Shown here: positions 1 to 6,329 of the stretch, in pieces
Layout: each line of letters begins with the position of its first letter
Numbering within the stretch: the first letter of the stretch is position 1
Assembly (NCBI GenBank): GCA_021807465.1
Contig: JAKBCX010000009.1
Span: forward strand, 1 to 14,093
Reading direction: 5' to 3'
Origin: Pseudomonadota bacterium
GTDB taxonomy: Bacteria; Pseudomonadota; Alphaproteobacteria; Acetobacterales; Acetobacteraceae
DNA: 14,093 nucleotides
Made by a program: the position numbers and the translations under genes
Notes under the pieces: model-generated
Told to the model about the DNA's origin: nothing
The model's database searches: none
Seen by the model: only the letters and a program-made list of their open reading frames with translations

Positions 1-556
1 CCAGCGATGGCGGAATGGTGTTGGAGGTAATGCCATGCTTGGCCAACTCACGCGCCAATGCTTTAGTTAGCCCAATTACGCCGCCCTTGGCTGCCGAGTA
101 ATGTGCCCGGTCCGATGCCCCCCATTGCGCCGCGTTGGAGGAAATGGTGACAATGCGCCCCCATTTGCCCGCCACCATGTCCGGCACCGCCGCCTGGATG
201 GTGTGGAACACCCCGGTGAGGTTCACATCGATCATACGCTGCCAGACTTCGGCCGGCATGGTGATGAAATCTTCCGCCTTCGAGATTCCGGCATTGGCGA
301 TGACAATGCTGATGCGGCCAAGCTCTTTGCGGATGGCCGCGTAGGCGGCGTCGATCTGCGCGCGCTTGGAGACATCGACCTTGGCGGCGTAGATTTTGCC
401 ACCCTTGGCCCGCAGCGCCTCCGCCTCACGCGTCAACGCTTCTTCCTGTACATCCAGCATGGCCACCGGGTGGCCATTAGCGGCGAAGAGTTGCGAAATG
501 CCCAAGCCCATGCCGGAGGCGCCGCCGGTAACGACGACGACACGATTCTGATTCAT
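1..556 (-). CDS. Short-chain dehydrogenase/reductase, classical type (C-terminus beyond left edge)
   Basis: This is an NAD(P)-dependent oxidoreductase of the classical SDR family, acting in the cytoplasm on an alcohol/ketone pair. Seen over 185 residues: a Rossmann motif TGGASGMG at 10-17, Asp35 after the second strand (usual for NAD rather than NADP), NAG at 88-90, structural Asn112, and catalytic Ser140, Tyr153 and Lys157 in the pattern YSAAK. The start has a good ribosome site (AGGAGAG, about 5 nt upstream). The family is usually about 250 residues, so some 65 are missing off the left edge. It is the third gene of the ferredoxin-P450-SDR operon, 20 nt after the P450 stop. I infer that it oxidises the alcohol made by the P450; the substrate is unknown. 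Family assignment is firm, the role is inferred. Confidence 0.93.
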   Translation of the reverse strand, partial: MNQNRVVVVTGGASGMGLGISQLFAANGHPVAMLDVQEEALTREAEALRAKGGKIYAAKVDVSKRAQIDAAYAAIRKELGRISIVIANAGISKAEDFITMPAEVWQRMIDVNLTGVFHTIQAAVPDMVAGKWGRIVTISSNAAQWGASDRAHYSAAKGGVIGLTKALARELAKHGITSNTIPPSL

Positions 557-576
557 GTTTCTCTCCTGTTTTATGA

Positions 577-1851
577 TTAGTGGCGCGGCGTGAGTTTAAG
601 CTGCAACTCCTCCAGCCCGCGAATGATAAAGCTGGGTTCATAGGCCAGCCTGCGCGCGCCGCGCGGGCCGTGCACCGTTTCATCCAGATCGATATTCGAT
701 GTTTTTTGCAGGAATTTCTCCAGCACGATGCGCGTTTCCACCCGTGCCAGCGGGGCGCCGATGCACACATGCGCGCCACGCCCGAAGGCGAGATGCTCCT
801 TGATCTTCGGCCGGCCGATGATAAAGTCCCGCGGGTTTTCAAAACGGCGCGGGTCGCGGTTGGCGGCGGCGAAGGCGATCATCACCTTGGTGCCGATGGG
901 AATGTCCACGCCACCTACCTTGGTGTTCTTGCGCGCTAGGCGCGAGGTCATCTTGGTGGAGCCTTCCAGACGCAGCACTTCCTCGATGAAATCCGGCAGC
1001 AGGGACAAATCGGCGCGCAGCCTGTCCTGTAAGCCGGGCTGGTCGATGATGAAGCGCATGGCGTTGCCGAGCAGCTTGGCCGTGGTATCCTGCCCCGCGC
1101 CAAACAAGAAGGTTGAGAGGCGCACAAGCTCAGCGATGTCAGGCGTGGTGCCGTCGGGATAGGTGGCGGAGGCAAGTTCGCTCAGCACATCGCCGCGTGG
1201 GGCCTGCTTGCGCTCCATGATATATTTTACAAAGAAGCCGGCCATGACCACGAGCGGCTGGTTCTGGTCAGTGCGCTCCATCTCATCCAGGCTACCCGGC
1301 GGCACGCCTTCGGCGATAACCTTCATGAAATGGTCGCGGTCATCTGGCGGCACGCCGAGCAAATCGGCGATGACCAGCGTGGCGAAGGGGACGTTGATGT
1401 CCTTGATCAGATCGCACCGGCCTCTCGCCACGGCATCCGAGGCCAGCTTATCGGCTAGCCCAGTCATGTATTCCTCGTTGGCTTTCAGACGCGAGGGGGT
1501 GAAGAGGCGGCTGAGCAGCGCGCGGGAATTGGCGTGCGGCTTGTCGTCGCGCGCCACCAGCAGATCGCCGCCCAGAAATTGCCCGCGATGCGCCTCGATC
1601 TGGCCCGTAAGGTCGTCACCTTCCGGCGTGAAGGGCAGAGGCATGGCCGCGCCGCCCGTGGACACGGCGGAGGAGAAATCCACTGTGTTGTTCAGCACTT
1701 CCAGAGCCTCCGCGAAGCCGGTAACAACGAATATATCACGCCCCGGCAGGCGGTAGACCGGGCCTTTCTCGCGTAGCGCCTCAAAATAGGCGTATGGGTC
1801 GAGCAGGATGGAATGGTCGGTGAAATAATCGCGGTCGGCCAGGTCTTGCAT
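577..1851 (-). CDS. Cytochrome P450, bacterial soluble class I type
   Basis: A heme-thiolate monooxygenase that inserts one oxygen atom into an organic substrate, taking electrons from a ferredoxin. All hallmarks are visible in 424 residues, a normal length: I-helix GAGQDTT at 251-257 (oxygen activation), K-helix ExxR at E291-R294, the ANRDP segment at 330-334, and the heme loop FGRGAHVCIG at 356-365 with the iron-ligating Cys363. There is no N-terminal membrane anchor, so it is soluble. The start is supported by CGGAG 7-8 nt upstream. It sits 37 nt after the ferredoxin gene and 20 nt before an SDR, giving a self-contained electron donor/hydroxylase/dehydrogenase set; no ferredoxin reductase is in view. 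I cannot assign the CYP family or the substrate. Terpene, steroid and alkyl-acid hydroxylases are all possible. Confidence 0.96.
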   Translation of the reverse strand: MQDLADRDYFTDHSILLDPYAYFEALREKGPVYRLPGRDIFVVTGFAEALEVLNNTVDFSSAVSTGGAAMPLPFTPEGDDLTGQIEAHRGQFLGGDLLVARDDKPHANSRALLSRLFTPSRLKANEEYMTGLADKLASDAVARGRCDLIKDINVPFATLVIADLLGVPPDDRDHFMKVIAEGVPPGSLDEMERTDQNQPLVVMAGFFVKYIMERKQAPRGDVLSELASATYPDGTTPDIAELVRLSTFLFGAGQDTTAKLLGNAMRFIIDQPGLQDRLRADLSLLPDFIEEVLRLEGSTKMTSRLARKNTKVGGVDIPIGTKVMIAFAAANRDPRRFENPRDFIIGRPKIKEHLAFGRGAHVCIGAPLARVETRIVLEKFLQKTSNIDLDETVHGPRGARRLAYEPSFIIRGLEELQLKLTPRH

Positions 1852-1888
1852 TATTGAACTCCGGTTTTTCTTGGGCGTTTGGTTAGAA

Positions 1889-2206
1889 TCAATCCTCGTC
1901 GGCGATGGTCACTCGCAGCCCGTCCAGCTTGTCTGTGATGAGTATCTGGCAGCCCAGGCGCGAATGTTCGTCGCGGCGCATGGAACCGTCTAGCAGTTCG
2001 CTTTCGTCCTCGCTCATCTCTCCCACGGCCGCCATCCAGCCGGGATCGACATGCACATGGCATGTGGCACAGGAGCATACGCCGCCACATAGGGCCAACA
2101 TGCCCTCCAGCCCGGCATCGCGTATTGCCATCATGACCGTAATACCGGGTTCGGCATTCAGAGTGTGGGTTTCACCTTTGGCGGTGGTTACAAAGATTTG
2201 CGGCAT
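1889..2206 (-). CDS. [2Fe-2S] ferredoxin, putidaredoxin/adrenodoxin type
   Basis: A small electron carrier that most likely feeds the P450 encoded just downstream. The 105-residue protein carries the vertebrate/putidaredoxin-type cluster ligands Cys40-x5-Cys46-x2-Cys49 and Cys86, close to the spacing in putidaredoxin (39, 45, 48, 86). A non-ligand Cys44 lies inside the cluster loop. The acidic stretch EMSEDESELLD at 63-73 corresponds to the usual partner-docking helix, and the end (GCQILITDKLDGL, then an acidic tail) matches this family. It is the first gene of the minus-strand operon, divergent from the tetR pair across 71 nt. The Shine-Dalgarno signal is weak: AAGGA touches the ATG and an AGAG lies further up. 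Its reductase is not in the window. It could also serve the Rieske oxygenase at 3587, though such enzymes often use other donors. Confidence 0.94.
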   Translation of the reverse strand: MPQIFVTTAKGETHTLNAEPGITVMMAIRDAGLEGMLALCGGVCSCATCHVHVDPGWMAAVGEMSEDESELLDGSMRRDEHSRLGCQILITDKLDGLRVTIADED

Positions 2207-2244
2207 TCCTTGAATCTCTATCTATGTTAGGCGGGAAACATGTG

Positions 2245-2257
2245 CGCCATCCTGGCG
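2245..2257. promoter_or_regulatory. Short inverted repeat in the ferredoxin/tetR divergent region
   Basis: CGCCA, 3 nt, TGGCG: a 13-bp dyad in the 71-nt gap between the divergent ferredoxin and first tetR genes. Its position suits an operator for either TetR protein, but the arms are only 5 bp and GC-rich, so chance is plausible. I saw no convincing -35/-10 pair on either strand here. Confidence 0.25.
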
Positions 2258-2277
2258 GCACGGCCAGAGGTTAAGAG

Positions 2278-2922
2278 ATGAAGAAAAAACAGGCCAGACA
2301 GACCCAAGCCAGACTATGCGACACCATGGCGCATACATCGCCCAGCGAGGCGCCGTCAAGCCTGACGGACCCTCGTGCGATAAAATCGGGCCAGGCCCTG
2401 CGTGCTGCCATGCTGCGCCTACTTGAGCGCAAGCCGCTGGAGCAGATTACGGTACGCGAGATTGCCGCCGAGGCTGGAGTGCATTACGCCACTTTTTTCC
2501 GCCATCACCCCACCAAGGAGGCGCTGCTGGATGATGTGGCGGCGGACCAGATAGACCGGCTGGTGACACTGACCCTGCCAGTGCTGGATGAAGCAGGCAG
2601 CGATGCCTCCTTTCTGGCCCTGGCAACCTATGTGGATGAACATCGCAGCCTGTGGACCACCCTGCTTACCGGCGGGGCCGCTTCCGCTATGCGGGCGGAG
2701 TTGCTGCGAATCTCGCAGCGTGTGGCGGCAGAGCGCGCGCCCACGGAGAGCTATATACCGGTGGAGCTGGCCACTATCTGCACAGTGAGTTTGATCGTGG
2801 AAATTCTCTCTTGGTGGCTGCGCCAGCCGGCAGAGGCTCTAAGCGTAGCCCAGGCGGCACGGATTCTGCACCGGCTGGTGCTCTCTTCCGCCATAACCGG
2901 CACGTTGGAGGCGCTGGCATGA
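2278..2922 (+). CDS. TetR/AcrR-family transcriptional regulator (first of a tandem pair)
   Basis: A ligand-responsive DNA-binding protein, normally a dimeric repressor. The 214-residue product has the TetR helix-turn-helix at about 57-87 (ITVREIAAEAGVHYATFFRH, then the Lys-Glu-Ala-Leu helix). The all-helical remainder would bind an effector. The start has AGAGG 7 nt upstream. About 36 residues precede the first predicted DNA-binding helix, longer than usual; Met17 (2326) is an alternative start but has no ribosome site. The stop overlaps the next tetR gene (ATGA), so the two are co-translated. It diverges from the ferredoxin-P450-SDR operon, the classic arrangement for local control, so I infer that it governs that operon, the Rieske operon or both. 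The ligand is unknown. Confidence 0.92.
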   Translation: MKKKQARQTQARLCDTMAHTSPSEAPSSLTDPRAIKSGQALRAAMLRLLERKPLEQITVREIAAEAGVHYATFFRHHPTKEALLDDVAADQIDRLVTLTLPVLDEAGSDASFLALATYVDEHRSLWTTLLTGGAASAMRAELLRISQRVAAERAPTESYIPVELATICTVSLIVEILSWWLRQPAEALSVAQAARILHRLVLSSAITGTLEALA

Positions 2923-3515
2923 GCAATACGGCAACCGCACCGCGCCGCCACAAGGGTTTCCAAGAAACACATCAGCTTCTCATCGATGTAGCCGTGCGGC
3001 TGATTTCCGAGCGTGGCGTAGATGCGCTTTCTCTTTCAGCACTGGCGCGCGCGGCGGAGGTGAACCGCACCACCGTCTACTATCACTTTGCCGACCGCGA
3101 TGCATTGGTGGCGGCAGTGAAGCACTGGTCCTCAGAGCAAATCGTGCAGGCTTTCCGGCATGATCTGCCGCGGGTGCAGCGCATGGAGCACGTAACGCGT
3201 TTTGTTCTCGCCAACCCGGAACTGATGGGGTTGTGGATCGAGGATTTCATCTCGCCCGGTGACATACGCACCAGCTACAGCCACTGGGACGCGCTGGTGG
3301 CGGGAATAAGGGAGCATTTTACCCACATAGCGCCTGATGACGAGGTGGATGCGGAGATTTATTGCGTGCAGCTTCTCACCAGCGCCTTCATTGGCCCACG
3401 GGTGTTCCGCAACCGGGTAAATGGCAAAGCGAGCGATGCGGAAGTTGTGCGGCGTTTCCGCCAGGAACAGCAACGCGTACTGCGGCGCGATGGGCTGGTA
3501 GAGGCGGATGGATAG
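2919..3515 (+). CDS. TetR-family transcriptional regulator (second of a tandem pair)
   Basis: A second TetR-type regulator of 198 residues. The helix-turn-helix lies at about 38-68 (LSLSALARAAEVNRTTVYYH, then FADRDALV), which is very typical of the family. The frame is open upstream to 2652, but the ATG at 2919 is chosen because it overlaps the previous stop as ATGA and gives a normal TetR length. The upstream frame only shadows the first regulator. The C-terminal domain differs from that of its neighbour, so this is not a simple recent duplication. Its stop is followed directly, with no gap, by a perfect 24-bp palindrome at the promoter of the Rieske operon, making it the leading candidate to bind that site. 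Effector unknown. Confidence 0.93.
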   Translation: MSNTATAPRRHKGFQETHQLLIDVAVRLISERGVDALSLSALARAAEVNRTTVYYHFADRDALVAAVKHWSSEQIVQAFRHDLPRVQRMEHVTRFVLANPELMGLWIEDFISPGDIRTSYSHWDALVAGIREHFTHIAPDDEVDAEIYCVQLLTSAFIGPRVFRNRVNGKASDAEVVRRFRQEQQRVLRRDGLVEADG

Positions 3516-3539
3516 TTTTACAACAATGTTGTTGTAAAA
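3516..3539. promoter_or_regulatory. Perfect 24-bp palindrome, probable TetR-type operator of the Rieske operon
   Basis: Arms TTTTACAACAA (3516-3526) and TTGTTGTAAAA (3529-3539) are exact reverse complements with a 2-bp spacer. The site starts at the base after the second tetR stop and covers the likely -35 of the Rieske promoter. Length, symmetry and position match operators of TetR-family repressors. It lacks a GC-rich stem with a trailing U-tract, so a terminator is unlikely. Binding by the upstream regulators is inferred. Confidence 0.75.
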
Positions 3540-3560
3540 TAGCCGTCGCTGCACTATCCT
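3532..3560 (+). promoter_or_regulatory. Candidate sigma-70 promoter of the Rieske oxygenase operon
   Basis: TTGTAA (3532-3537), 17 nt, TATCCT (3555-3560), ending 26 nt before the Rieske ATG. The -35 lies in the right arm of the palindrome, so a bound repressor would block polymerase. Hexamer matches are moderate; the start site is not proven. Confidence 0.45.
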
Positions 3561-3586
3561 CAGGCCAAACAGGCTTAGAGGAGTCC

Positions 3587-4789
3587 ATGAACAACATCGC
3601 CAGCAGTACCGCGCCGGGGTTCACCCCGGTATCCGCAGATAGTGTGGCCTGGCTTGGTACCGGCCCGGTGCCTGCCGCGCCTTATTACGACCCAGCCTAT
3701 TACGAGCTGGAGCGCGAGGCGGTATTCCGCCATTCCTGGCTGCAACTCGGCCATGTGAGCGAACTGCCGGAGCCGGGCAGCTTCATCCGCCGCGAGGTGG
3801 AAGTACTTAAGGCGTCGGTGTTGCTGGTGCGCGGGCGCGATGGGCATATCCGTGCGTTCCATAATGTATGTACCCATCGCGGGACGCAGCTTGTCGAGGC
3901 AGAATCCGGGCGGGCGGGTAATTTTTCCTGCCCCTATCACCGCTGGAGCTTCTCCACCGATGGCCGGCTGCTCTCCGCCCCGGATTTTGAAAGCTTCGGC
4001 CTGACGAAAGAGGAATGCGCCCTACCCGCCATCGCGCTCGAAATTTGCGGCGGGCTGATTTTCGTGAATTTTGAGCCAAAGATAAGCCTGCGTGAAGAGA
4101 TGGGGCCGTTCGCGGATTGGCTGGAGAAGTTTCCCTGCGCCCAGGCCACGCAGTTTTCGGAATATGTGTATGAGATCAACGGCAACTGGAAACTGACCTA
4201 TGATAACTTCCAGGAAAATTACCATCTGCGCTTCATCCATCCGCGCACAGGCGGAGCGGCGGTAAGCGATGAGAATCCGTTTGGATATCCGGTGAAATAC
4301 GGGTTTCACGGGCCACACCGCACGCAAACCATCTGGAGCAACCCGAATGTGAAACCCACGCCGCTGCAAGCCATTTCCTTTGGCAAAGGTGCGCAGTTTG
4401 CCATGGCGGACGGGCTTGCCGGACCTCATGCGCGCGATTACCTGGCGCTGTTTCCCAATTTTTTCGTCATAGGAACACCCACGCAATCTTTTTCACACAC
4501 CATCTGGCCGCTAGGGCCGGAGCGTTCGCGCGGTGTGATAAGGCTATACTGGAAAGGCGAGGATGATTGCGCGAGCCGGCGCTATGCGCGCGAATACGCG
4601 CTGGCGAGCGCGCGCGATATTCATGCCGAGGACCGCGCCGTGATTGAGGCAGGGCAGCGGGGTTTGAGCAGCGGGGCGCTGAAATATATTCATTTCCAGA
4701 CGCAGGAAGCCCTGTGCCGGCATTTATTCAACAACGTGAATGAACGGGTTGAGGCCTATAAAGCCGAATTGGCGGGAGGCGCGGCATGA
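3587..4789 (+). CDS. Rieske non-heme iron aromatic-ring-hydroxylating oxygenase, alpha subunit
   Basis: The catalytic subunit of a Rieske oxygenase, which uses O2 and two electrons to hydroxylate, dihydroxylate or demethylate its substrate. The 400-residue protein has the Rieske cluster motif Cys95-x-His97 and Cys115-x2-His118, and the mononuclear iron site in DNFQENYHLRFIHP (206-219): His213 and His218, with Asp349 as the likely third ligand. The residue bridging to the neighbouring Rieske cluster is Glu210, not the usual Asp; CntA and GbcA-type enzymes also have Glu there. The ATG at 3587 is chosen for its GAGGAG site and palindromic promoter; the frame is open further upstream but overlaps tetR. 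No beta subunit follows, so an alpha-only homotrimer is likely. It overlaps the next gene by ATGA. Substrate and reductase are unknown. Confidence 0.95.
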   Translation: MNNIASSTAPGFTPVSADSVAWLGTGPVPAAPYYDPAYYELEREAVFRHSWLQLGHVSELPEPGSFIRREVEVLKASVLLVRGRDGHIRAFHNVCTHRGTQLVEAESGRAGNFSCPYHRWSFSTDGRLLSAPDFESFGLTKEECALPAIALEICGGLIFVNFEPKISLREEMGPFADWLEKFPCAQATQFSEYVYEINGNWKLTYDNFQENYHLRFIHPRTGGAAVSDENPFGYPVKYGFHGPHRTQTIWSNPNVKPTPLQAISFGKGAQFAMADGLAGPHARDYLALFPNFFVIGTPTQSFSHTIWPLGPERSRGVIRLYWKGEDDCASRRYAREYALASARDIHAEDRAVIEAGQRGLSSGALKYIHFQTQEALCRHLFNNVNERVEAYKAELAGGAA

Positions 4790-5124
4790 GCGCGCTTCTG
4801 CCGGATGGCTTTGCGGCGCTGGAGCCGTTTGTGGTACGCTGGGCGGTGTCCGGCACCGCGGCACGGGCGGCGCGGCGCGGCGCGAGCAGCGCCGAAGAGC
4901 GCGAGGCGTTTTATGGCGCGGCGAAGGATATGCTGCTCCCTGCCCTCGCCTATTTGGATGGCAAGAATTTGGCTGAATTTGACGCGGCGGATAACAGGCT
5001 AATGGATATGATGCTGAGCCTGGCCCATGTGGCACTGGCCGTGGAAGGGCTAGGCAATGACGAGCCGCGCCATGCGGAAATGCGGCGGCATATGCGGATT
5101 ACTCGCTCACCCGCTGGCGTGTAG
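4786..5124 (+). CDS. Small helical protein of unknown function, coupled to the Rieske oxygenase
   Basis: I do not recognise a named family. The 112-residue product starts inside the Rieske stop codon (ATGA) and ends just before a strong terminator, so it belongs to a two-gene operon with the oxygenase. It looks soluble and mostly helical: an N-terminal FAALEPFVVRWAV segment (9-21), a very basic stretch rich in Ala and Arg (22-34), an amphipathic AKDMLLPALAYL (46-57), and a Met/Leu-rich LMDMMLSLAHVALAVEGL (71-88). It has no cysteines, signal peptide or membrane span. It is too short, and lacks the features, to be a standard ring-hydroxylating beta subunit (about 160-180 residues). I have an unverified impression that similar short proteins occur beside other oxygenase alpha genes. 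A partner, chaperone or substrate-handling role is conjecture. Confidence 0.82.
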   Translation: MSALLPDGFAALEPFVVRWAVSGTAARAARRGASSAEEREAFYGAAKDMLLPALAYLDGKNLAEFDAADNRLMDMMLSLAHVALAVEGLGNDEPRHAEMRRHMRITRSPAGV

Positions 5125-5132
5125 AGGCAACA

Positions 5133-5159
5133 AAAAACCGGGCCAAAAGCCCGGTTTTT
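5133..5159. terminator. Bidirectional intrinsic terminator between the Rieske operon and the first dioxygenase
   Basis: Stem CCGGGC/GCCCGG (5138-5143 with 5149-5154), extended by five A-T pairs (5133-5137 with 5155-5159), around a 5-nt CAAAA loop. It has a T-tract on both strands. It lies 8 nt after the 112-residue gene's stop and 13 nt past the end of the convergent dioxygenase gene, so it can end both transcripts. Confidence 0.93.
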
Positions 5160-5172
5160 CTGTGTTCGAGGA

Positions 5173-6030
5173 TTACGCCACGTCGAACGGCTCTTCGCCT
5201 TCCAGCTTGGTGCGGATCATCATGCGGCCGCAATTCGGGTCATAGGCTTCGGCGCGATGCATCGTGCCGGTGTTGTCCCAGATAATCATATCACCCACTT
5301 TCCACTCATGGCTGTAGGTGAACTGCTCGCTGGTAGCCCACTCGCGCAGGCCATGAATGAGACGCGCGCTTTCGGCATAGTCCACACCCACCACATGGTG
5401 CGCCGTGCAGCCCAGCACGAGGGATTTACGGCCAGACTTATGCGTCCACACCAGCGGCAGCTCTTTCTCGCCAATGCGCTGCATGCCCTCCAGCTTGGCC
5501 AGGCTCGGCTCCGGCTCGTAATAGAACAGCGATGCCCAGGGAGCGTGGAGAACGCGCAGTTCTTCGATCTGCGCCTTCTTCTCTTCCGGCAGATCCTCGT
5601 AGGCGGCATAGGTATTGCATACGCTGGTGTTACCGCCCCAGGTAGCGGGCACCTTGCAGGTTAGCAGCGAGGCGAGGATGGGCACGTCGTTACGGGTGCC
5701 ATCAATATGCCAGTAGAGCGAACCCTTCAGATACTCGGCGCTCTGCGGGTTCTCTTTCACGTCCAGCGTGATCTTCGTCACGTCGTTATCGTTGCCATAG
5801 CCTTCCGGCGCAAAAATGCCGAGAGTCTTGGTGAAGGCAATTTGCTCCTGCGAGGTGAAGCTGATTTCCGGGAAGACGAGCACGCCGCGCTGTTCCAGCA
5901 ACTCGCGGATTTCCGCCGCGTGGCCACCGGCCAGCAACTCTTCCTTGCTGTTGAGGATGCGGGTGCCGATCTTGGGTTTGATCTGCTCATGGCGCAGTGC
6001 GGTAACGGGGGCCTTGGTAGCGGCGGACAT
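5173..6030 (-). CDS. TauD/TfdA-family 2-oxoglutarate- and Fe(II)-dependent dioxygenase
   Basis: An enzyme that couples oxidative decarboxylation of 2-oxoglutarate to hydroxylation of a substrate, often followed by C-O or C-S cleavage in this family. The 285-residue length is typical. The iron facial triad is His108-x-Asp110 (in YWHIDG) and His258 (TMHRA). Arg269 and Arg273 lie 11 and 15 residues after the distal His, as in TauD, where they hold 2-oxoglutarate. The start has AAGGAG 6 nt upstream. It diverges from a second enzyme of the same superfamily across 328 nt and converges on the Rieske operon at a shared terminator. It is close in length to phenoxyalkanoate, taurine and alkylsulfate dioxygenases, but I cannot choose a substrate. 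The family call is strong. Confidence 0.94.
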   Translation of the reverse strand: MSAATKAPVTALRHEQIKPKIGTRILNSKEELLAGGHAAEIRELLEQRGVLVFPEISFTSQEQIAFTKTLGIFAPEGYGNDNDVTKITLDVKENPQSAEYLKGSLYWHIDGTRNDVPILASLLTCKVPATWGGNTSVCNTYAAYEDLPEEKKAQIEELRVLHAPWASLFYYEPEPSLAKLEGMQRIGEKELPLVWTHKSGRKSLVLGCTAHHVVGVDYAESARLIHGLREWATSEQFTYSHEWKVGDMIIWDNTGTMHRAEAYDPNCGRMMIRTKLEGEEPFDVA

Positions 6031-6103
6031 TCCTAGCTCCTTGAAATCGTAAGAAACTGATGTGGTTTTCTTGTGCAGAACCCAAACACCAAATTAAGCT
6101 GAA

Positions 6104-6133
6104 CGTGCCATTAGCACCTATCTCGTTGGCACG
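6104..6133. repeat. Inverted repeat CGTGCCA / TGGCACG, candidate operator
   Basis: Perfect 7-bp arms at 6104-6110 and 6127-6133 with a 16-nt spacer. The left arm also nests a GTGC-5 nt-GCAC dyad. It lies 74-103 nt upstream of the minus-strand dioxygenase start, where a regulator of that gene could bind. Arm centres are 23 nt apart, about two helical turns. It is not a sigma-54 site: the GG-to-GC spacing is wrong on both strands. Confidence 0.35.
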
Positions 6134-6223
6134 CTACTGCCTAAACCACCTGTCCTGAAATTTGCCGAACCAGCCCTTTGGCGGATGCGGAACAGCAAAA
6201 AGCGCGCGGCTGCAGTGCCTGAA

Positions 6224-6241
6224 GCAAGGCAACAGCCTTGC
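6224..6241. repeat. Perfect hairpin GCAAGGC-AACA-GCCTTGC
   Basis: Exact 7-bp arms with a 4-nt loop, near the middle of the divergent region. Neither side has a T-tract, so it is not a standard terminator. It could be a protein-binding dyad or fold in a long leader of the minus-strand transcript. Confidence 0.4.
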
Positions 6242-6278
6242 ATGATTCCTCTTGTGTGGCGCGCAGACAGGTCTATTA

Positions 6279-6313
6279 TGTTACTCAGAACATCAATGTA
6301 TTACCCAGTAACA
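6279..6313. promoter_or_regulatory. Inverted repeat TGTTACT / AGTAACA with nested dyad, probable repressor operator
   Basis: TGTTACT (6279-6285) and AGTAACA (6307-6313) are exact reverse complements 21 nt apart. The right arm is part of a tighter dyad TTAC-CCA-GTAA (6301-6311). The left part, TTACTCAG (6281-6288), repeats TTACCCAG (6301-6308) directly at 20-nt spacing, so two half-related sites lie on nearly the same helix face. It sits just upstream of the likely -10 of the plus-strand dioxygenase. A TetR- or MarR-type repressor site is inferred. Confidence 0.5.
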
Positions 6314-6329
6314 CAAAGGGCGCTATAAC
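6301..6329 (+). promoter_or_regulatory. Candidate promoter of the second dioxygenase gene
   Basis: A good -10 (TATAAC, 6324-6329) lies 17 nt after a poor -35 (TTACCC, 6301-6306) that falls within the dyad above. The -10 ends 29 nt before the ATG. The poor -35 suggests that an activator may be needed, or that I have picked the wrong hexamer. Confidence 0.4.

Noticed and set aside
1163..1756. 197-codon plus-strand frame opposite the P450 gene
   Set aside because: Antisense to a fully conserved P450; Ser/Arg-rich composition, no recognisable domain.
2652..2918. Upstream start for the second tetR
   Set aside because: Would overlap the first tetR for 270 nt; the ATGA start at 2919 gives the normal TetR length.
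3362..3586. N-terminal extension of the Rieske oxygenase from an ATG at 3362
   Set aside because: It overlaps the tetR gene, reads through the palindromic promoter and has no family similarity; the ATG at 3587 has GAGGAG and a normal N-terminus.
4786..5124. The 112-residue protein as a ring-hydroxylating beta subunit
   Set aside because: Too short, and it appears all-helical rather than the cone-like alpha+beta fold expected.
6104..6140. Sigma-54 promoter from the TGGCACG motifs
   Set aside because: The required GG-N10-GC spacing fails on both strands (N9 on plus, N8 on minus).
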